Positions 45,733-54,538 are shown, counted from the first letter of the stretch. The stretch is 64,000 nt of DNA from Saccharospirillum salsuginis (GCF_014651855.1 NZ_BMXR01000002.1:597867-661866); one strand, 5' to 3'. A program made the numbers and translations. Notes: generated from the letters alone by a model not told the origin.

Positions 45733-47433
45733 TCAGTGCTCGACGATATACAGATTCTTGCTGTAAATGTTCTGTTGTACGTCCTCGAACGGCCAACCCT
45801 TCACAAACGGTTTGAGCAGAATCGCATCTGTGTAGTGATAGATCGGCGCGTTGGGCATGTCCTCGGCGATCAGCTCTTCCATTTCGGTGTATACCGAAGA
45901 CGGGTCGGCCATGGTTCTGGCCTGCTCGATCAGCTGGTCGTATTCCTCGGATTCGTAATTGGCGTCGTTATAACCGGACTCCGACTGCATCAGATCCAGA
46001 AAGGTGGACGCCTCGTTATAGTCGCCGCACCAACCGGCGCGGGCCACCTCGTAGTTGCCCTCGCTGCGGGTGGAGAGGAAGGTTTTCCATTCCTGGTTTT
46101 CCAAAGTGGTTTCAACGCCCAGTTTTTGTTTCCACATTTGCTGAATGGCGATGGCGACCTTTTTGTGGGCTTCGGAGGTGTTGTACAGGATGGTGGTGCT
46201 CAACGGGTTGTCCGGTCCATAACCGGCTTCGGTCAGCAATTCTCGAGCGCGGTTGTCACGTTCTTCCTGCGTCATCTGACCGAACGCGACCTCGGGCGGT
46301 GTGAAGCCCGCGGTCAACTCCGGAGTGAAGGTGTAGGCCGGATATTGCCCCCCTTGAAGCACGTTGTTGACGATGATGTTCCGGTCGATGGCATAGGACA
46401 GCGCACGGCGGACACGGGCATCGTCGAAAGGCTCAACCTCGTTGTTGAAGTTGTAGTAATAGGTGCACAGACGCGGAATGATGTGCGTTTCCTCCGGCCG
46501 TTCTTCCTCCAGCCTCGGGTACTGGCCGGCCGGTACTTCGGTTTTGTCCACTTCGCCGGCGTCATAGCGGTTCAGAGCCTGGTTCTCATCGTTAATGACC
46601 AGTGTTACCACACGATCCAGCAGATTGCTTTCGTTGTCCCAGTAACGCTCGTTACGCTCGCGAACCAGGCGCTCGTTGATGACGTGTTCGGTCAGGGTGA
46701 AAGCGCCGTTACCGACGAGGTTGCCCGGCTTGGTCCACTCTTCACCGTGCTCTTCGATCACCCATTGCGGGGATGGAAAGGTCGTGGCGTGAGTGACCAT
46801 CTGGGGGAAGTAGGGGATGGAACGGGTCAGTTCCACCTTGAGGGTATAGTCGTCCACAGCCTCCACACCCAGGGTATCGGGTTCGGCCTCTCCGTTGATG
46901 ATGCCTTCGGCGTTTTCGATCGACATCAACTGCATGTACCAGGCGTAGGGTGAGGCCAGTTCCGGATCGACCGCGCGACGCCAGGCATACACGAAGTCTC
47001 CGGCGGTAACGGGCTTGCCGTCCGACCATTGGGCGTCTTCGCGCAGATAAAAAGTCCAGGTCCGGTTTTCGTTGGCGGATTCGTAGCGTTGGGCCACGCC
47101 GGGAACCAGATTGCCCTGGTCGTCGGTGTTCAACAGACCCTCGAACAGATCGCGAACAATGTAGGAGCCGTCCACATCCTCAACCAGTTGCGGGTCGAGC
47201 GAGGATGCTTCATCCAGTGCCCGGTAGGTGAACACCTGTTCTTCGGCCAGCGCTTCACCGGTGACCGGATGGGTGTTCTCCGGCGCTCTGTCTTCGGCTT
47301 GAGTGGTGGAAGAGGATTGGGACTGTGTCTGGTTTTGTGCCTCTTGCTCGCCTTGGCTGCAGCCGGCGATGGACACGGCAGAGATCAATGCTGCGGCTAG
47401 CGTGAAACGCCAATCGGCAGACAGTGGTTTCAT
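45733..47433 (-). CDS. oppA: Oligopeptide-binding lipoprotein OppA (copy 2)
   Basis: A 566-aa binding protein very similar to copy 1 over the whole mature length (ASSLDPQLVEDVDG, LCTYYYNFNN, VARAGWCGDYNEASTFLD, NLYIVEH). It has a lipoprotein signal instead: lipobox IAGC with Cys25 and +2 Ser, then a Gln/Ser/Thr-rich tether of about 30 residues. Lipid anchoring of OppA is usual in Gram-positives and rare in a Gram-negative that also has a soluble copy. GGGAG sits 9 nt before the ATG. It is the first gene in the run oppA2-oppA1-oppB-C-D-F. Substrate preference may differ between copies, but the visible ligand-pocket blocks are nearly the same. Confidence 0.95.
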   Translation of the reverse strand: MKPLSADWRFTLAAALISAVSIAGCSQGEQEAQNQTQSQSSSTTQAEDRAPENTHPVTGEALAEEQVFTYRALDEASSLDPQLVEDVDGSYIVRDLFEGLLNTDDQGNLVPGVAQRYESANENRTWTFYLREDAQWSDGKPVTAGDFVYAWRRAVDPELASPYAWYMQLMSIENAEGIINGEAEPDTLGVEAVDDYTLKVELTRSIPYFPQMVTHATTFPSPQWVIEEHGEEWTKPGNLVGNGAFTLTEHVINERLVRERNERYWDNESNLLDRVVTLVINDENQALNRYDAGEVDKTEVPAGQYPRLEEERPEETHIIPRLCTYYYNFNNEVEPFDDARVRRALSYAIDRNIIVNNVLQGGQYPAYTFTPELTAGFTPPEVAFGQMTQEERDNRARELLTEAGYGPDNPLSTTILYNTSEAHKKVAIAIQQMWKQKLGVETTLENQEWKTFLSTRSEGNYEVARAGWCGDYNEASTFLDLMQSESGYNDANYESEEYDQLIEQARTMADPSSVYTEMEELIAEDMPNAPIYHYTDAILLKPFVKGWPFEDVQQNIYSKNLYIVEH

Positions 47434-47802
47434 GTATTGGGATCTCCCTTGTCACGATTGCCTTAAAACGTTGAACGACGGATGCAACGATACATTGGGC
47501 CGGCACCAGGTGTATTTGTCGGTATCCCGCTGAGCAAAATGGGTGCCACCCGGTGTCAGCTCCATGTTAAAAATCTGACACCTTGGTCGAGTGCAAGAAG
47601 TTGGCACAACTATTCAGAAACATCAACGATGTTTTTCAAAATACACAACTTGGCCGGGGAGTCTATATTAAAAAGAGGAGTGGATCACAGTTTGCTGAAT
47701 TTTCGGCGAAAATAGCCGCTTTTAAGGGAGGATTTTCAACAACGGCCTGGCCGGAAACGGTGCTGTTTGAGGTTGATGTGCACTGTATTGGTGCGATTTT
47801 GG
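47434..47802. other. Intergenic region between the PilZ gene and oppA2 (369 nt)
   Basis: Contains the oppA2 leader and probably its promoter. An inverted repeat with perfect 8-bp arms GGTGTCAG (47552-47559) and CTGACACC (47575-47582) around a 15-nt AT-rich centre looks like a regulator site about 120-150 nt upstream of oppA2. Short open frames on the plus strand (for example 47583-47825) have no credible start signals and I do not call them. Confidence 0.45.
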
Positions 47803-48192
47803 TCAGCCATGTTCATCTTCCATGACATCGATCAGGTTACTGAGTTCACGTTGCAGGGCATCTTCATCGCCCAGATTTACTTCGATCAGGCGGCGCAGGT
47901 GGGAGGCGGTGTCCACATCCATGGTCTGAATGTTCAGGCCACAGGCGTGTCGGACGGGGTGAAAATAGGCCACCTGGACGTCCATCTGCATTTCCACCGA
48001 GCCCTCGTCCAGACGAACGATGAGCCGGCCCTGTTGTCCTTCCTCGATCGGCTGGCCGAGATCGCCCAGTACCACCAACGCCCCTTTGAGGCTGATATCG
48101 CGCAAAATACCGGGAAAGCTCTGGCCAGCCAGGTCGAGCTGGATGCGGGCATCGAATTCGATGCGATGGAAGCGGCGTTGATCGTCTCTCAT
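47803..48192 (-). CDS. PilZ-domain c-di-GMP receptor protein
   Basis: A single-domain protein of 129 aa. It has the two c-di-GMP contacts: the RxxxR motif in RRFHRIEFDARIQL at the start and D-x-S-x-x-G (DISLKGALVVL) after the first strand. Then come the barrel strands (GQQGRLIVRLDEGSVEMQM, VAYFHPVRHACGLNI) and a C-terminal helix (SHLRRLIEVNLGDEDALQRELSNLI). The ATG at 48192 was chosen because GGGGAG is 6 nt upstream and a promoter lies close behind; longer readings to 48222 would start at the -10. It is a stand-alone adaptor, as in Pseudomonas/Vibrio PlzA-D types, and its target cannot be told. Confidence 0.92.
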   Translation of the reverse strand: MRDDQRRFHRIEFDARIQLDLAGQSFPGILRDISLKGALVVLGDLGQPIEEGQQGRLIVRLDEGSVEMQMDVQVAYFHPVRHACGLNIQTMDVDTASHLRRLIEVNLGDEDALQRELSNLIDVMEDEHG

Positions 48193-48220
48193 CAAGATCT
48201 CCCCAACGGACATTGAAATC

Positions 48221-48249
48221 ACTATAGTGTGCGCTCATCTTTGCTGCAA
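48221..48249 (-). promoter_or_regulatory. Promoter of the PilZ gene
   Basis: On the minus strand: -35 TTGCAG (48244-48249), a 17-bp spacer, and -10 TATAGT (48221-48226), about 30 nt before the ATG. The -10 is inside a CACTATAGTG palindrome, so a mirrored TATAGT also points towards msrA, though without a good -35. Confidence 0.6.
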
Positions 48250-48300
48250 ACGTATTCGGGCGGCGCTCAATCGCCGTTTCCGACCTCTGGAGGACGACCC

Positions 48301-48921
48301 ATGGCACGATCCACCGACATGCCGACACCCAACCAGGTGTTGCCCGGCCGGGATGAACCCCTGGCGATCGACTATCACAACATCGTGCTGGATATCGACA
48401 TGCGCGAGACACCTCCCGGATGTGAGGAGATTCTGCTGGCCATGGGCTGCTTCTGGGGCGCCGAACGGCATTTCTGGCAACTGCCCGGCGTGGTGAACAC
48501 GGCGGTTGGTTACGCGGGGGGCCAGACCCCGAACCCGACCTATGAAGAAGTCTGCAGTGGTCAAACAGGTCACACCGAAATCGTTCGGGTTGTGTACGAC
48601 CCGAATGAAGTGCCGCTGTCCAAGTTACTGAAGTCCTTCTGGGAAGCCCACGACCCGACCCAGGGTATGCGTCAGGGCAACGACATCGGCACCCAGTATC
48701 GATCGGCGATATACGGGGATGAGGCGCAGTTGGCGGTCGCGCGCGAGACCGCGGCGCGGTTTCAGGAGGAGTTAAGCAAGCAGGGTAAGGGCGAGATCAC
48801 GACCGAATTGGCGGCTAAGCCGACGTTTTATTTCGCCGAAACCTATCATCAGCAATACTTGTACAAGAACCCGATGGGGTATTGCGGGTTGAAGGGAACC
48901 GGGGCGGTCTGTCCTCTTTGA
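48301..48921 (+). CDS. msrA: Peptide methionine (S)-S-oxide reductase MsrA
   Basis: 206 aa. It reduces methionine-S-sulfoxide in proteins and free Met, repairing oxidative damage. Catalytic Cys50 lies in GCFWG; the recycling cysteines are Cys194 (GYCGLKGTG) and Cys204 near the end (VCPL). The motifs VGYAGGQTPNPTYEEVCSG and NDIGTQYRSAIY are complete. The ATG at 48301 has GGAGG 7 nt upstream; the frame is open 24 codons further but without signals. It is divergent from the PilZ gene and close in length to E. coli MsrA. Confidence 0.97.
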   Translation: MARSTDMPTPNQVLPGRDEPLAIDYHNIVLDIDMRETPPGCEEILLAMGCFWGAERHFWQLPGVVNTAVGYAGGQTPNPTYEEVCSGQTGHTEIVRVVYDPNEVPLSKLLKSFWEAHDPTQGMRQGNDIGTQYRSAIYGDEAQLAVARETAARFQEELSKQGKGEITTELAAKPTFYFAETYHQQYLYKNPMGYCGLKGTGAVCPL

Positions 48922-48935
48922 GGGAGAGTCAGTTT

Positions 48936-48965
48936 GTCGGATTGCGCGCCGCGCGCTAATCCGAC
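48936..48965. repeat. REP-like palindrome between msrA and pyrF
   Basis: GTCGGATT (48936-48943) and AATCCGAC (48958-48965) with a GC-only inner stem, followed by CTACA. It shares its outer form with the repeat at 17932-17963. A run of nine G follows at 48971-48979. It lies in the converging gap after msrA and pyrF. Confidence 0.65.
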
Positions 48966-48985
48966 CTACAGGGGGGGGGATGTGG

Positions 48986-49801
48986 TTACACGCCACTTAA
49001 CGCCCGAATCCGGTCTCTCAATTTCAAAGCCTCTTCCCGCGCCGCCTCGGCAAAATCCTCGCCCTGACTGGCGTACAGCACACCCCGCGATGAGTTGATC
49101 ATAAGGCCTTCACCGGGTGCTGTCTGGCCGTTGCGTACGGTTCCTTCCAGGTCGCCACCCTGGGCGCCGATGCCCGGTACCAGGAACGGCAAGTCCGGGG
49201 CGACGTCGCGTATTCGGGCCATTTCCTCCGGTGCGGTCGCGCCGACCACCAGGCTGATATTGCCGTTGGCGTTCCAGTGTTGCTGGGCGCGTCGGGCGAC
49301 GTGGATGTAGAGCGGTTCACCGTCGATTTCCAGGTTCTGGAACTCGGCGGCCGAGGGATTGGAGGTGCGGCACAACAGAATGACGCCCTTGTCGGCGTGC
49401 TCGGCGAACGGCAGTACGGTGTCGGACCCCATGTACGGATTCACCGTAACGGCGTCGGCGCCGTAGTGTTCGAAGGCTTCACGGGCGTACATGCCGGCGG
49501 TGGAGCCGATGTCGCCGCGTTTGGAATCCAGAATGACCGGTAGGTCCGGATGGACGTCCTTGATGTAGCGAATGGTGGCCTTGAGCTCGGCTTCGGCTTC
49601 AACCGCGGCGTAGTGGGCGAACTGGGGCTTGAAACAGCAGACCAGGTCGGCCGTGGCGTCGATGATGTCCCGGTTGAAGTGGAAGATGGCGAGATTATCG
49701 CCTTCGAATCGGGCCGGGAACCGGTCCAGGAAGGGGTCCAGACCGACACACACCTGGGTGCCGGCCTGCCAGCGCTGTCTGAGCTGTTCGATAAACGTCA
49801 A
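48986..49801 (-). CDS. pyrF: Orotidine 5'-phosphate decarboxylase PyrF (type 2)
   Basis: 271 aa. It makes UMP from OMP, the last step of pyrimidine synthesis. The catalytic block is ILDSKRGDIGSTAGMY, with the Lys/Asp pair of the family. VNPYMGSDTVLPF and FLVPGIGAQGGDLEGTV are features of the longer type 2 subfamily, not the 230-aa enterobacterial form. The start is a TTG at 49801 with GGGGAG 7 nt upstream; there is no in-frame ATG. It starts 32 nt after argA, on the same strand. Confidence 0.95.
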   Translation of the reverse strand: MTFIEQLRQRWQAGTQVCVGLDPFLDRFPARFEGDNLAIFHFNRDIIDATADLVCCFKPQFAHYAAVEAEAELKATIRYIKDVHPDLPVILDSKRGDIGSTAGMYAREAFEHYGADAVTVNPYMGSDTVLPFAEHADKGVILLCRTSNPSAAEFQNLEIDGEPLYIHVARRAQQHWNANGNISLVVGATAPEEMARIRDVAPDLPFLVPGIGAQGGDLEGTVRNGQTAPGEGLMINSSRGVLYASQGEDFAEAAREEALKLRDRIRALSGV

Positions 49802-49833
49802 TGCGAGTCTCCCCGAGTGTCTGTGGTGGTGAG

Positions 49834-51105
49834 CTACAAGGTTTTGAAATACACCTTTGAATTCCGTTGAAAGTTGTAGAGGTCCTGCCGTTGGGGCGGC
49901 AGTTCGCCGACCGGTGCCTGCTCGAAGCCGCGTTCGGCGAACCAGTGGGCGGTCTGGGTGGTCAATACGAACAGCCGCCGCACGGCCTGTTCACGGGCAC
50001 GTTTTTCCAGCGCGCGTAACAGAGCGTCGCCGCGACCGGACTGGCGATAATCCGGATGAACGGCAACGCAGGCCAGTTCGGCCACGCTCGGTTCGGTCTC
50101 CGGAATCGGATAGAGGGCGGCGCAGCCGATGATCATGCCATCGCGTTCGTTGACGTAAAAATGGTCGATCTCGTTTTCCAGTTTTTCCCGACTGCGACGC
50201 ACCAGTATGCCTTTGTCTTCCAATGGACCGAGCAGGGCCAGGATGCCGTTGATGTCATCGGTTCGGGCGACACGGAAGGTGTCGTACCGGTCGCGGGCGA
50301 TCAGAGTGCCGACGCCGTCCCGGGTGAACAATTCGCCCAACAGGGCTCCGTCCTGGTGGCCGTCGATGACATGGCAGCGCGGGATGCCGGCCTCGCTCGC
50401 GGCCAGGGCGGTATTGAGTTCGCGCATGCCGGGATGGTCCTTGGGTTGTTGCCCGAGGCAGTGGCTGAGTTCGAAGGCGGTCAGTTCTTTTTGTCCGCCG
50501 GTTATCGGATGCGGGTCGTCGCCGACGATGACGATTTTGTCGGCGTCGAGGCGGCGCGCGGTTTCGATGATCAGGTGATCCGGCGCGAGATAGAAGACTT
50601 CGCCGGTGACCGAATAACCGAGTGGCGGCAGCAGGACGATGTTGCCGTCGTCGAGGTGCTGGCGGATGGCAAGGTGGTCGATGCGACGCACACGCCCCTG
50701 TGCCTGGAGGTCGATGCCGTCGACGACGCCTTCCGGACGGGCGGTGACGAAGTTGCCGCCGATGACTCGGACGCGGGCGCCGTGCATGGGCGAGTTGGCC
50801 AGCCCCTGGGTGAACTGGGCTTCGAGCCGGCTGCGCCAGTGGCCGATGCGGTTGAGGATGGTGTCCATGGTGTTCGGGTCGATGACGGCGTTTTCGTTGA
50901 GACGGACGTCTTCGACCTGGTCGTCGGCATCGAACAGGACGATCAGTTTGAGGCCGAGACTGTTGAGCAGGGCCAGGTCGCTGACCAGGGCATGCACGGA
51001 GGATCGGCTCAGGACCTTGCCTCGCAACCAGACGACGGCGGTTTTACCCCGGTAGGCGTGGATGTAGGGTGCGCTGTTGCGGAAGATGGATACGAAGTCG
51101 GTCAA
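49834..51105 (-). CDS. argA: N-acetylglutamate synthase ArgA
   Basis: 423 aa. It acetylates glutamate with acetyl-CoA, the first step of arginine synthesis. The N-terminal amino-acid-kinase-like domain (about 1-285), which binds arginine, has HAYRGKTAVVWLRGK and VIDPNTMDTILNRIGHWR. The C-terminal GNAT domain (about 290-423) has VAELACVAVHPDYRQSGRGDALLRALE, the acetyl-CoA loop, and FAERGFEQA. The start is a TTG at 51105 with AGGAGG 6 nt upstream. It is followed by pyrF after 32 nt, so the two may share a transcript. The gap upstream holds a large inverted repeat. Confidence 0.95.
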   Translation of the reverse strand: MTDFVSIFRNSAPYIHAYRGKTAVVWLRGKVLSRSSVHALVSDLALLNSLGLKLIVLFDADDQVEDVRLNENAVIDPNTMDTILNRIGHWRSRLEAQFTQGLANSPMHGARVRVIGGNFVTARPEGVVDGIDLQAQGRVRRIDHLAIRQHLDDGNIVLLPPLGYSVTGEVFYLAPDHLIIETARRLDADKIVIVGDDPHPITGGQKELTAFELSHCLGQQPKDHPGMRELNTALAASEAGIPRCHVIDGHQDGALLGELFTRDGVGTLIARDRYDTFRVARTDDINGILALLGPLEDKGILVRRSREKLENEIDHFYVNERDGMIIGCAALYPIPETEPSVAELACVAVHPDYRQSGRGDALLRALEKRAREQAVRRLFVLTTQTAHWFAERGFEQAPVGELPPQRQDLYNFQRNSKVYFKTL

Positions 51106-51212
51106 GTCGGGCCTCCTGTGCAGGCGGCCATGATACAGGATTCAGGCGGGTTTTGGAGCCAGAGTGTATGGGCTGGGTTCGAGGTTGATCCGGGTGTGTT
51201 TGCCAGTGGTCC

Positions 51213-51326
51213 GTACCGATTATCGGTGAGACCCTTCCAGGGACCGCTGTGAACCCATCCCTGGGCGCTTAGCCTCGCCATCCATGACTCGGATGTCCCT
51301 TCCAGGGTCTCACCGATAACCGGTAC
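51213..51326. repeat. Large REP-like inverted pair between hemN and argA (114 nt)
   Basis: Arms at 51213-51235 and 51304-51326 are 23 nt each with one mismatch (begin GTACCG, end GAGACCCT). The next bases are again related (AGGGAC on both sides after a 3-nt difference). The inner 60 nt hold CCATCCATG and CCATCCCTGG, also partly self-complementary. The whole can fold as one long hairpin or two REP hairpins in BIME orientation. It is the main content of the 245-nt gap 51106-51350. Confidence 0.75.
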
Positions 51327-51350
51327 TCGTTATATTGCTATCAACCCTTT

Positions 51351-52742
51351 TCACAATACCTTCGAAAACCGCGATGTCGGCACATCCCCCAGGTACGCAT
51401 CGAAGGCCATCAAAATCGGCCGCAGCAACAACCGGCCGGTCGCGGTGACGTTGATGGTGTGGTTGTCCAGCGTTACCAGTCCATCGGCTTCGAATGCCTG
51501 CATCCGGTCCCATTCGCTGGCGAAGTAGTCCGGGCCGACGATGTTGTGGCGTTGCCCCAGGTCGTCGAGGTCCAGTCGACCCTGGCAGGCCAGGCGGCTG
51601 ATGGCGTCGCGGCGAAGGGTGTCGTCGTCGCTGAGCCAGAACCCACGGTGGGTGGCGTAGTGGCCGTTATCCAGTTGGCTTTCGTAGGTGTCGAGGTCGG
51701 CGGTGTTTTGCAGGAAGGCGCCGCCGATCTGGCTGATGCCGGACATACCGAGCGCCAGCATGTCGGTCTCGGCCTGGGTGGAGTAGCCCTGGAAATTGCG
51801 TTGCAGGGTGCCTTCGGCGAGGGCCTGGCTGAGGGTGTCGTCGGTGCGGGCGAAGTGATCCATGCCGATGTAACGATAGCCGGCCTGCTGCAGCCGCTCG
51901 ATGCCGTAGCGCATGAGGTCGAGCTTGTCCTCGGGGCCGGGCAGGGCGTGGGCGGCGATGCGCTTTTGCGAGGGGAAACGGTCGGGCAGGTGGGCGTAGT
52001 TGTAGAAGCTGATGCGGTCAGGCCCGAGGTCGAGGACGGTGTCGAGGGTGTCTTCGAGTGTGGTCAGGGTCTGGTAGGGCAGGCCGTAAATCAGGTCGAA
52101 GTTGATCGAGTCGAATGCGAGGTCCTGGGCCTGGCGCACCAGAGGTTCGACCAGTTCTCGCGGTTGGACGCGATGGACGGCGATCTGGGTGGCTTCGTTG
52201 AAGTCCTGGATGCCGAAGCTGACCCGGTTGAAGCCGCGGTGCCTCAACAGGGACAGCATGTCCGCGGAGGTTTCGCGTGGATCGAGCTCGATGGAGTATT
52301 CGCCTTCGGGATTGGTCGGATCCCAATTGAAATAGATCTCCAACCAGTCGAGCATCCGGGTCATCTGGTTGGTCGTCAAAAAGGTCGGGGTACCGCCGCC
52401 AAGGTGCAGCTGAGTGATCGGCCGTGTGCCGAAATGACGGGCACTGAGGGCCATTTCGGTGCCCAGGCGCGCCAGATAGTCGTCGGCGCGGTCGCGATTC
52501 TTGGCCAGTACCTTGGTGCAGGCGCAGTAGTAGCACAGGTGCCGGCAGAACGGGATGTGGATATAGAGCGATAACGGATCCTGGCGGCCGGTGAGCTCGG
52601 CATAGTGGCGTTCAACGTCTTCCCGGTCGATGTCGTGAAACTGGACGGCGGTGGGGTAGGAGGTGTAACGCGGTCCCTGGATGTCGTACTTGCGAATCAG
52701 ACGATCGTTCCAACGAATGTCATCGACTTGGAAGGGGGTCAT
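51351..52742 (-). CDS. hemN: Oxygen-independent coproporphyrinogen III oxidase HemN
   Basis: 463 aa. A radical-SAM enzyme that decarboxylates coproporphyrinogen III for haem synthesis without oxygen. The N-terminal segment ends in GPRYTSYPTAVQF. The cluster-binding motif is C-x3-C-x2-C-x-C in IPFCRHLCYYCACTKV. LHLGGGTPTFLTTNQM and SIELDPRETSADM bind SAM and substrate, and RRDAISRLACQG starts the C-terminal HemN domain. The length is that of true HemN (about 455-460), not the shorter HemW. Its leader has a perfect 11-bp hairpin covering the ribosome binding site, and an FNR/Anr-like box further upstream, in line with control by oxygen. Confidence 0.96.
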   Translation of the reverse strand: MTPFQVDDIRWNDRLIRKYDIQGPRYTSYPTAVQFHDIDREDVERHYAELTGRQDPLSLYIHIPFCRHLCYYCACTKVLAKNRDRADDYLARLGTEMALSARHFGTRPITQLHLGGGTPTFLTTNQMTRMLDWLEIYFNWDPTNPEGEYSIELDPRETSADMLSLLRHRGFNRVSFGIQDFNEATQIAVHRVQPRELVEPLVRQAQDLAFDSINFDLIYGLPYQTLTTLEDTLDTVLDLGPDRISFYNYAHLPDRFPSQKRIAAHALPGPEDKLDLMRYGIERLQQAGYRYIGMDHFARTDDTLSQALAEGTLQRNFQGYSTQAETDMLALGMSGISQIGGAFLQNTADLDTYESQLDNGHYATHRGFWLSDDDTLRRDAISRLACQGRLDLDDLGQRHNIVGPDYFASEWDRMQAFEADGLVTLDNHTINVTATGRLLLRPILMAFDAYLGDVPTSRFSKVL

Positions 52743-52751
52743 TCGGTGTTA

Positions 52752-52798
52752 CCTGTTCCGGTGTATTGCTGATTGGAATGGCAGCTTACCGGAACAGG
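52752..52798 (-). promoter_or_regulatory. hemN leader hairpin that sequesters the ribosome binding site
   Basis: Perfect 11-bp arms CCTGTTCCGGT / ACCGGAACAGG with a 25-nt loop, 9 nt before the hemN ATG. On the mRNA the only purine-rich site (AACAGG) lies in the 3' arm, so folding would block translation. Whether a ligand, protein or temperature opens it is unknown. Confidence 0.55.
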
Positions 52799-52810
52799 AA
52801 TGACGGGATG

Positions 52811-52824
52811 CTGACTCAGGTCAA
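52811..52824 (-). promoter_or_regulatory. FNR/Anr-like box upstream of hemN
   Basis: On the minus strand TTGAC-CTGA-GTCAG, against the consensus TTGAT-N4-ATCAA; it is palindromic at four of five pairs. If centred at -41.5 it predicts a start near 52776, with a weak TAAGCT as -10. Anaerobic induction of hemN by FNR-type regulators is known; binding here is inferred. The remaining gap up to 52952 shows nothing more. Confidence 0.35.
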
Positions 52825-52952
52825 AAGTTTGGGACGGCGGGAACCACGATCGGCATGTGGCGCCGTACACAATCGGGAAGGATTGCCCCGGAGTGGGAGC
52901 ATGGTCGCGCACGGGTGTGCGCTACTCTCCATGCTTCAGTGTTGCGACCCGA

Positions 52953-53603
52953 TTACGGCTGTTGCTGGAAGAATTCCCGCGAGCCGTACACCACCATGGT
53001 CTTGCCCTTGACGCTGACCAGCCCCTGTTCTTCCAGGTTTTTCAGCACACGGCCGACCATCTCGCGGGAACAGCCGACAATGCGACCGATTTCCTGGCGG
53101 GTGATCTTGATCTGCATGCCTTCGGGGTGGGTCATGGCATCCGGCTGCTGGCACAGGTCGAGCAGGGTGCGGGCGACGCGACCGGTCACATCCAGGAACG
53201 CCAGATCGCCGACCTTGCGCGTCGTGGCGCGCAGACGGGTCGCCATCTGTTCGCCGATGAAGTACAGGATGCGCGGGTCGTCCTGGGTGATTTCCCGGAA
53301 CTTGGTGTAGGAGATTTCGGCCACCTCGCATTCCGTCTTGGTTTTGACCCAGGCGGAACGGGAGTCCATGGCGTCGAAAAGGCCGAGCTCCCCAAAGAAA
53401 TCGCCGGCGTTGAGGTACGCCATGATCATCTCGCGACCGTCGTCATCCTCGATGATGACGGAGACGGTGCCCTTGATGATGTAGTACAGCGAGTCGCTTT
53501 TGTCACCCGCGTAGATCAGGGTGGTTTTAGACGGGTAGCGACGACGGTGGCACTGCGACAGAAAATAGTCGAGATGCGTATGTTCGATTGACTGATTGAC
53601 CAT
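52953..53603 (-). CDS. crp: cAMP receptor protein Crp/Vfr
   Basis: A 216-aa global regulator. The N-terminal cyclic-nucleotide fold has [22 protein letters not shown] and the phosphate-binding cassette FFGELGLF followed by [17 protein letters not shown] (the Arg-Ser that binds cAMP). A dimer helix leads to the winged [23 protein letters not shown]. The DNA-binding half is nearly that of Pseudomonas Vfr ([20 protein letters not shown]). It is divergent from an OsmC-family gene, as crp is from yhfA in E. coli and vfr in Pseudomonas. Confidence 0.96.
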   Translation of the reverse strand: MVNQSIEHTHLDYFLSQCHRRRYPSKTTLIYAGDKSDSLYYIIKGTVSVIIEDDDGREMIMAYLNAGDFFGELGLFDAMDSRSAWVKTKTECEVAEISYTKFREITQDDPRILYFIGEQMATRLRATTRKVGDLAFLDVTGRVARTLLDLCQQPDAMTHPEGMQIKITRQEIGRIVGCSREMVGRVLKNLEEQGLVSVKGKTMVVYGSREFFQQQP

Positions 53604-53979
53604 GATCGTAAGCGTTCCAGTGTAGCGTTTGTGCCCCGGCCCGACATTCGCGACCCGGTGGCTCCTTGACAGACGAGCGGCCTGACCAGTGACTGCATCC
53701 TGTCCCCGGGGTGGCCCTGCCTGGGCCGATTATCATCCGGGCGGAAACTGACCGTCGCCTGTGCGAGTATAGACATCAATTTTGGCCTTGGGGGCAGAAT
53801 GTTCGCCCCTCGAAATAACCAAGGCATCCGGCCATTATGGGGTATACACCAAGCTCTGGCTACGTCAGAGCCCGATTTGTATGACTTGGATCCCGTTTTG
53901 TGGCCCAATGTCCGTTGTTTTAAGGCTTTTAAGCCTCATCCTAGCGAAATAAACACCCTTGTACAGGAGTCAATCCGCA
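53604..53979. other. Divergent intergenic region crp / OsmC-like (376 nt)
   Basis: No gene is visible. It must hold the promoters of both genes, but no clean -35/-10 pair or full TGTGA-N6-TCACA site stands out. A small hairpin AGGCTT-TT-AAGCCT is at 53923-53936, 44 nt before the TTG start of the OsmC-like gene. Confidence 0.4.
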
Positions 53980-54402
53980 TTGAAAGCCAAGATCCAGTGG
54001 GCCGGAGAGAAGGCCTTTTCGTACGAATCCAATAGTGGTCATCGGGGTTTTGTCGACGGCGCCGCCAAAGAGGGTGGCGACAGTCGCGGTCCAAGCCCGA
54101 TGGAGTTGATTCTCTGCGGCCTGGGCGGGTGCACGTCCTACGATGTCGTCAATATCCTGCGCAAGAGCCGCCAGGACGTGGTTGATTGCGTCGCCCAGCT
54201 CGACGCGGAACGCTCGGACAGCGTGCCGGCGGTCTTCACAAAGATTCACATCCACTTCGTCGTGACCGGTCACAGTCTGAAGCCGTCCCAGGTCGAGCGG
54301 GCCGTCAAACTGTCCGCCGAGAAGTATTGCTCCGCCTCATTGATGCTGGAGCGTGGCGGTGTCGAAATCAGCCACAGTTTCGAGATCGTCGAGGCGGATT
54401 GA
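53980..54402 (+). CDS. OsmC/YhfA-family protein
   Basis: A 140-aa protein of the OsmC/Ohr superfamily, YhfA branch. The two redox cysteines are in the normal places: [21 protein letters not shown] and [13 protein letters not shown]. Superfamily members reduce organic hydroperoxides; the role of the YhfA branch is not settled. The start is TTG at 53980, 10 nt after AGGAG; a TTG at 53959 precedes that site and is excluded. The N-terminus then aligns with YhfA (KAKIQWAGE). It is divergent from crp and upstream of speD. Confidence 0.9.
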   Translation: MKAKIQWAGEKAFSYESNSGHRGFVDGAAKEGGDSRGPSPMELILCGLGGCTSYDVVNILRKSRQDVVDCVAQLDAERSDSVPAVFTKIHIHFVVTGHSLKPSQVERAVKLSAEKYCSASLMLERGGVEISHSFEIVEAD

Positions 54403-54538
54403 GAAACTCGTCCATTCACCCAAAAATCACTGGGCATGGCCGGACGCTATCCGCATAATACGCGGCCGCCCGATGGCGGGGACTGCTCTTTTCTCCGCCA
54501 TCTTTCATACAGCCGGCCTGTCATGGGGGAAGATACCT

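Noticed and set aside
47583..47825. 80-codon plus-strand frame between oppA2 and the PilZ gene
   Set aside because: No convincing ribosome binding site, and it overlaps the 3' end of the PilZ gene on the other strand.
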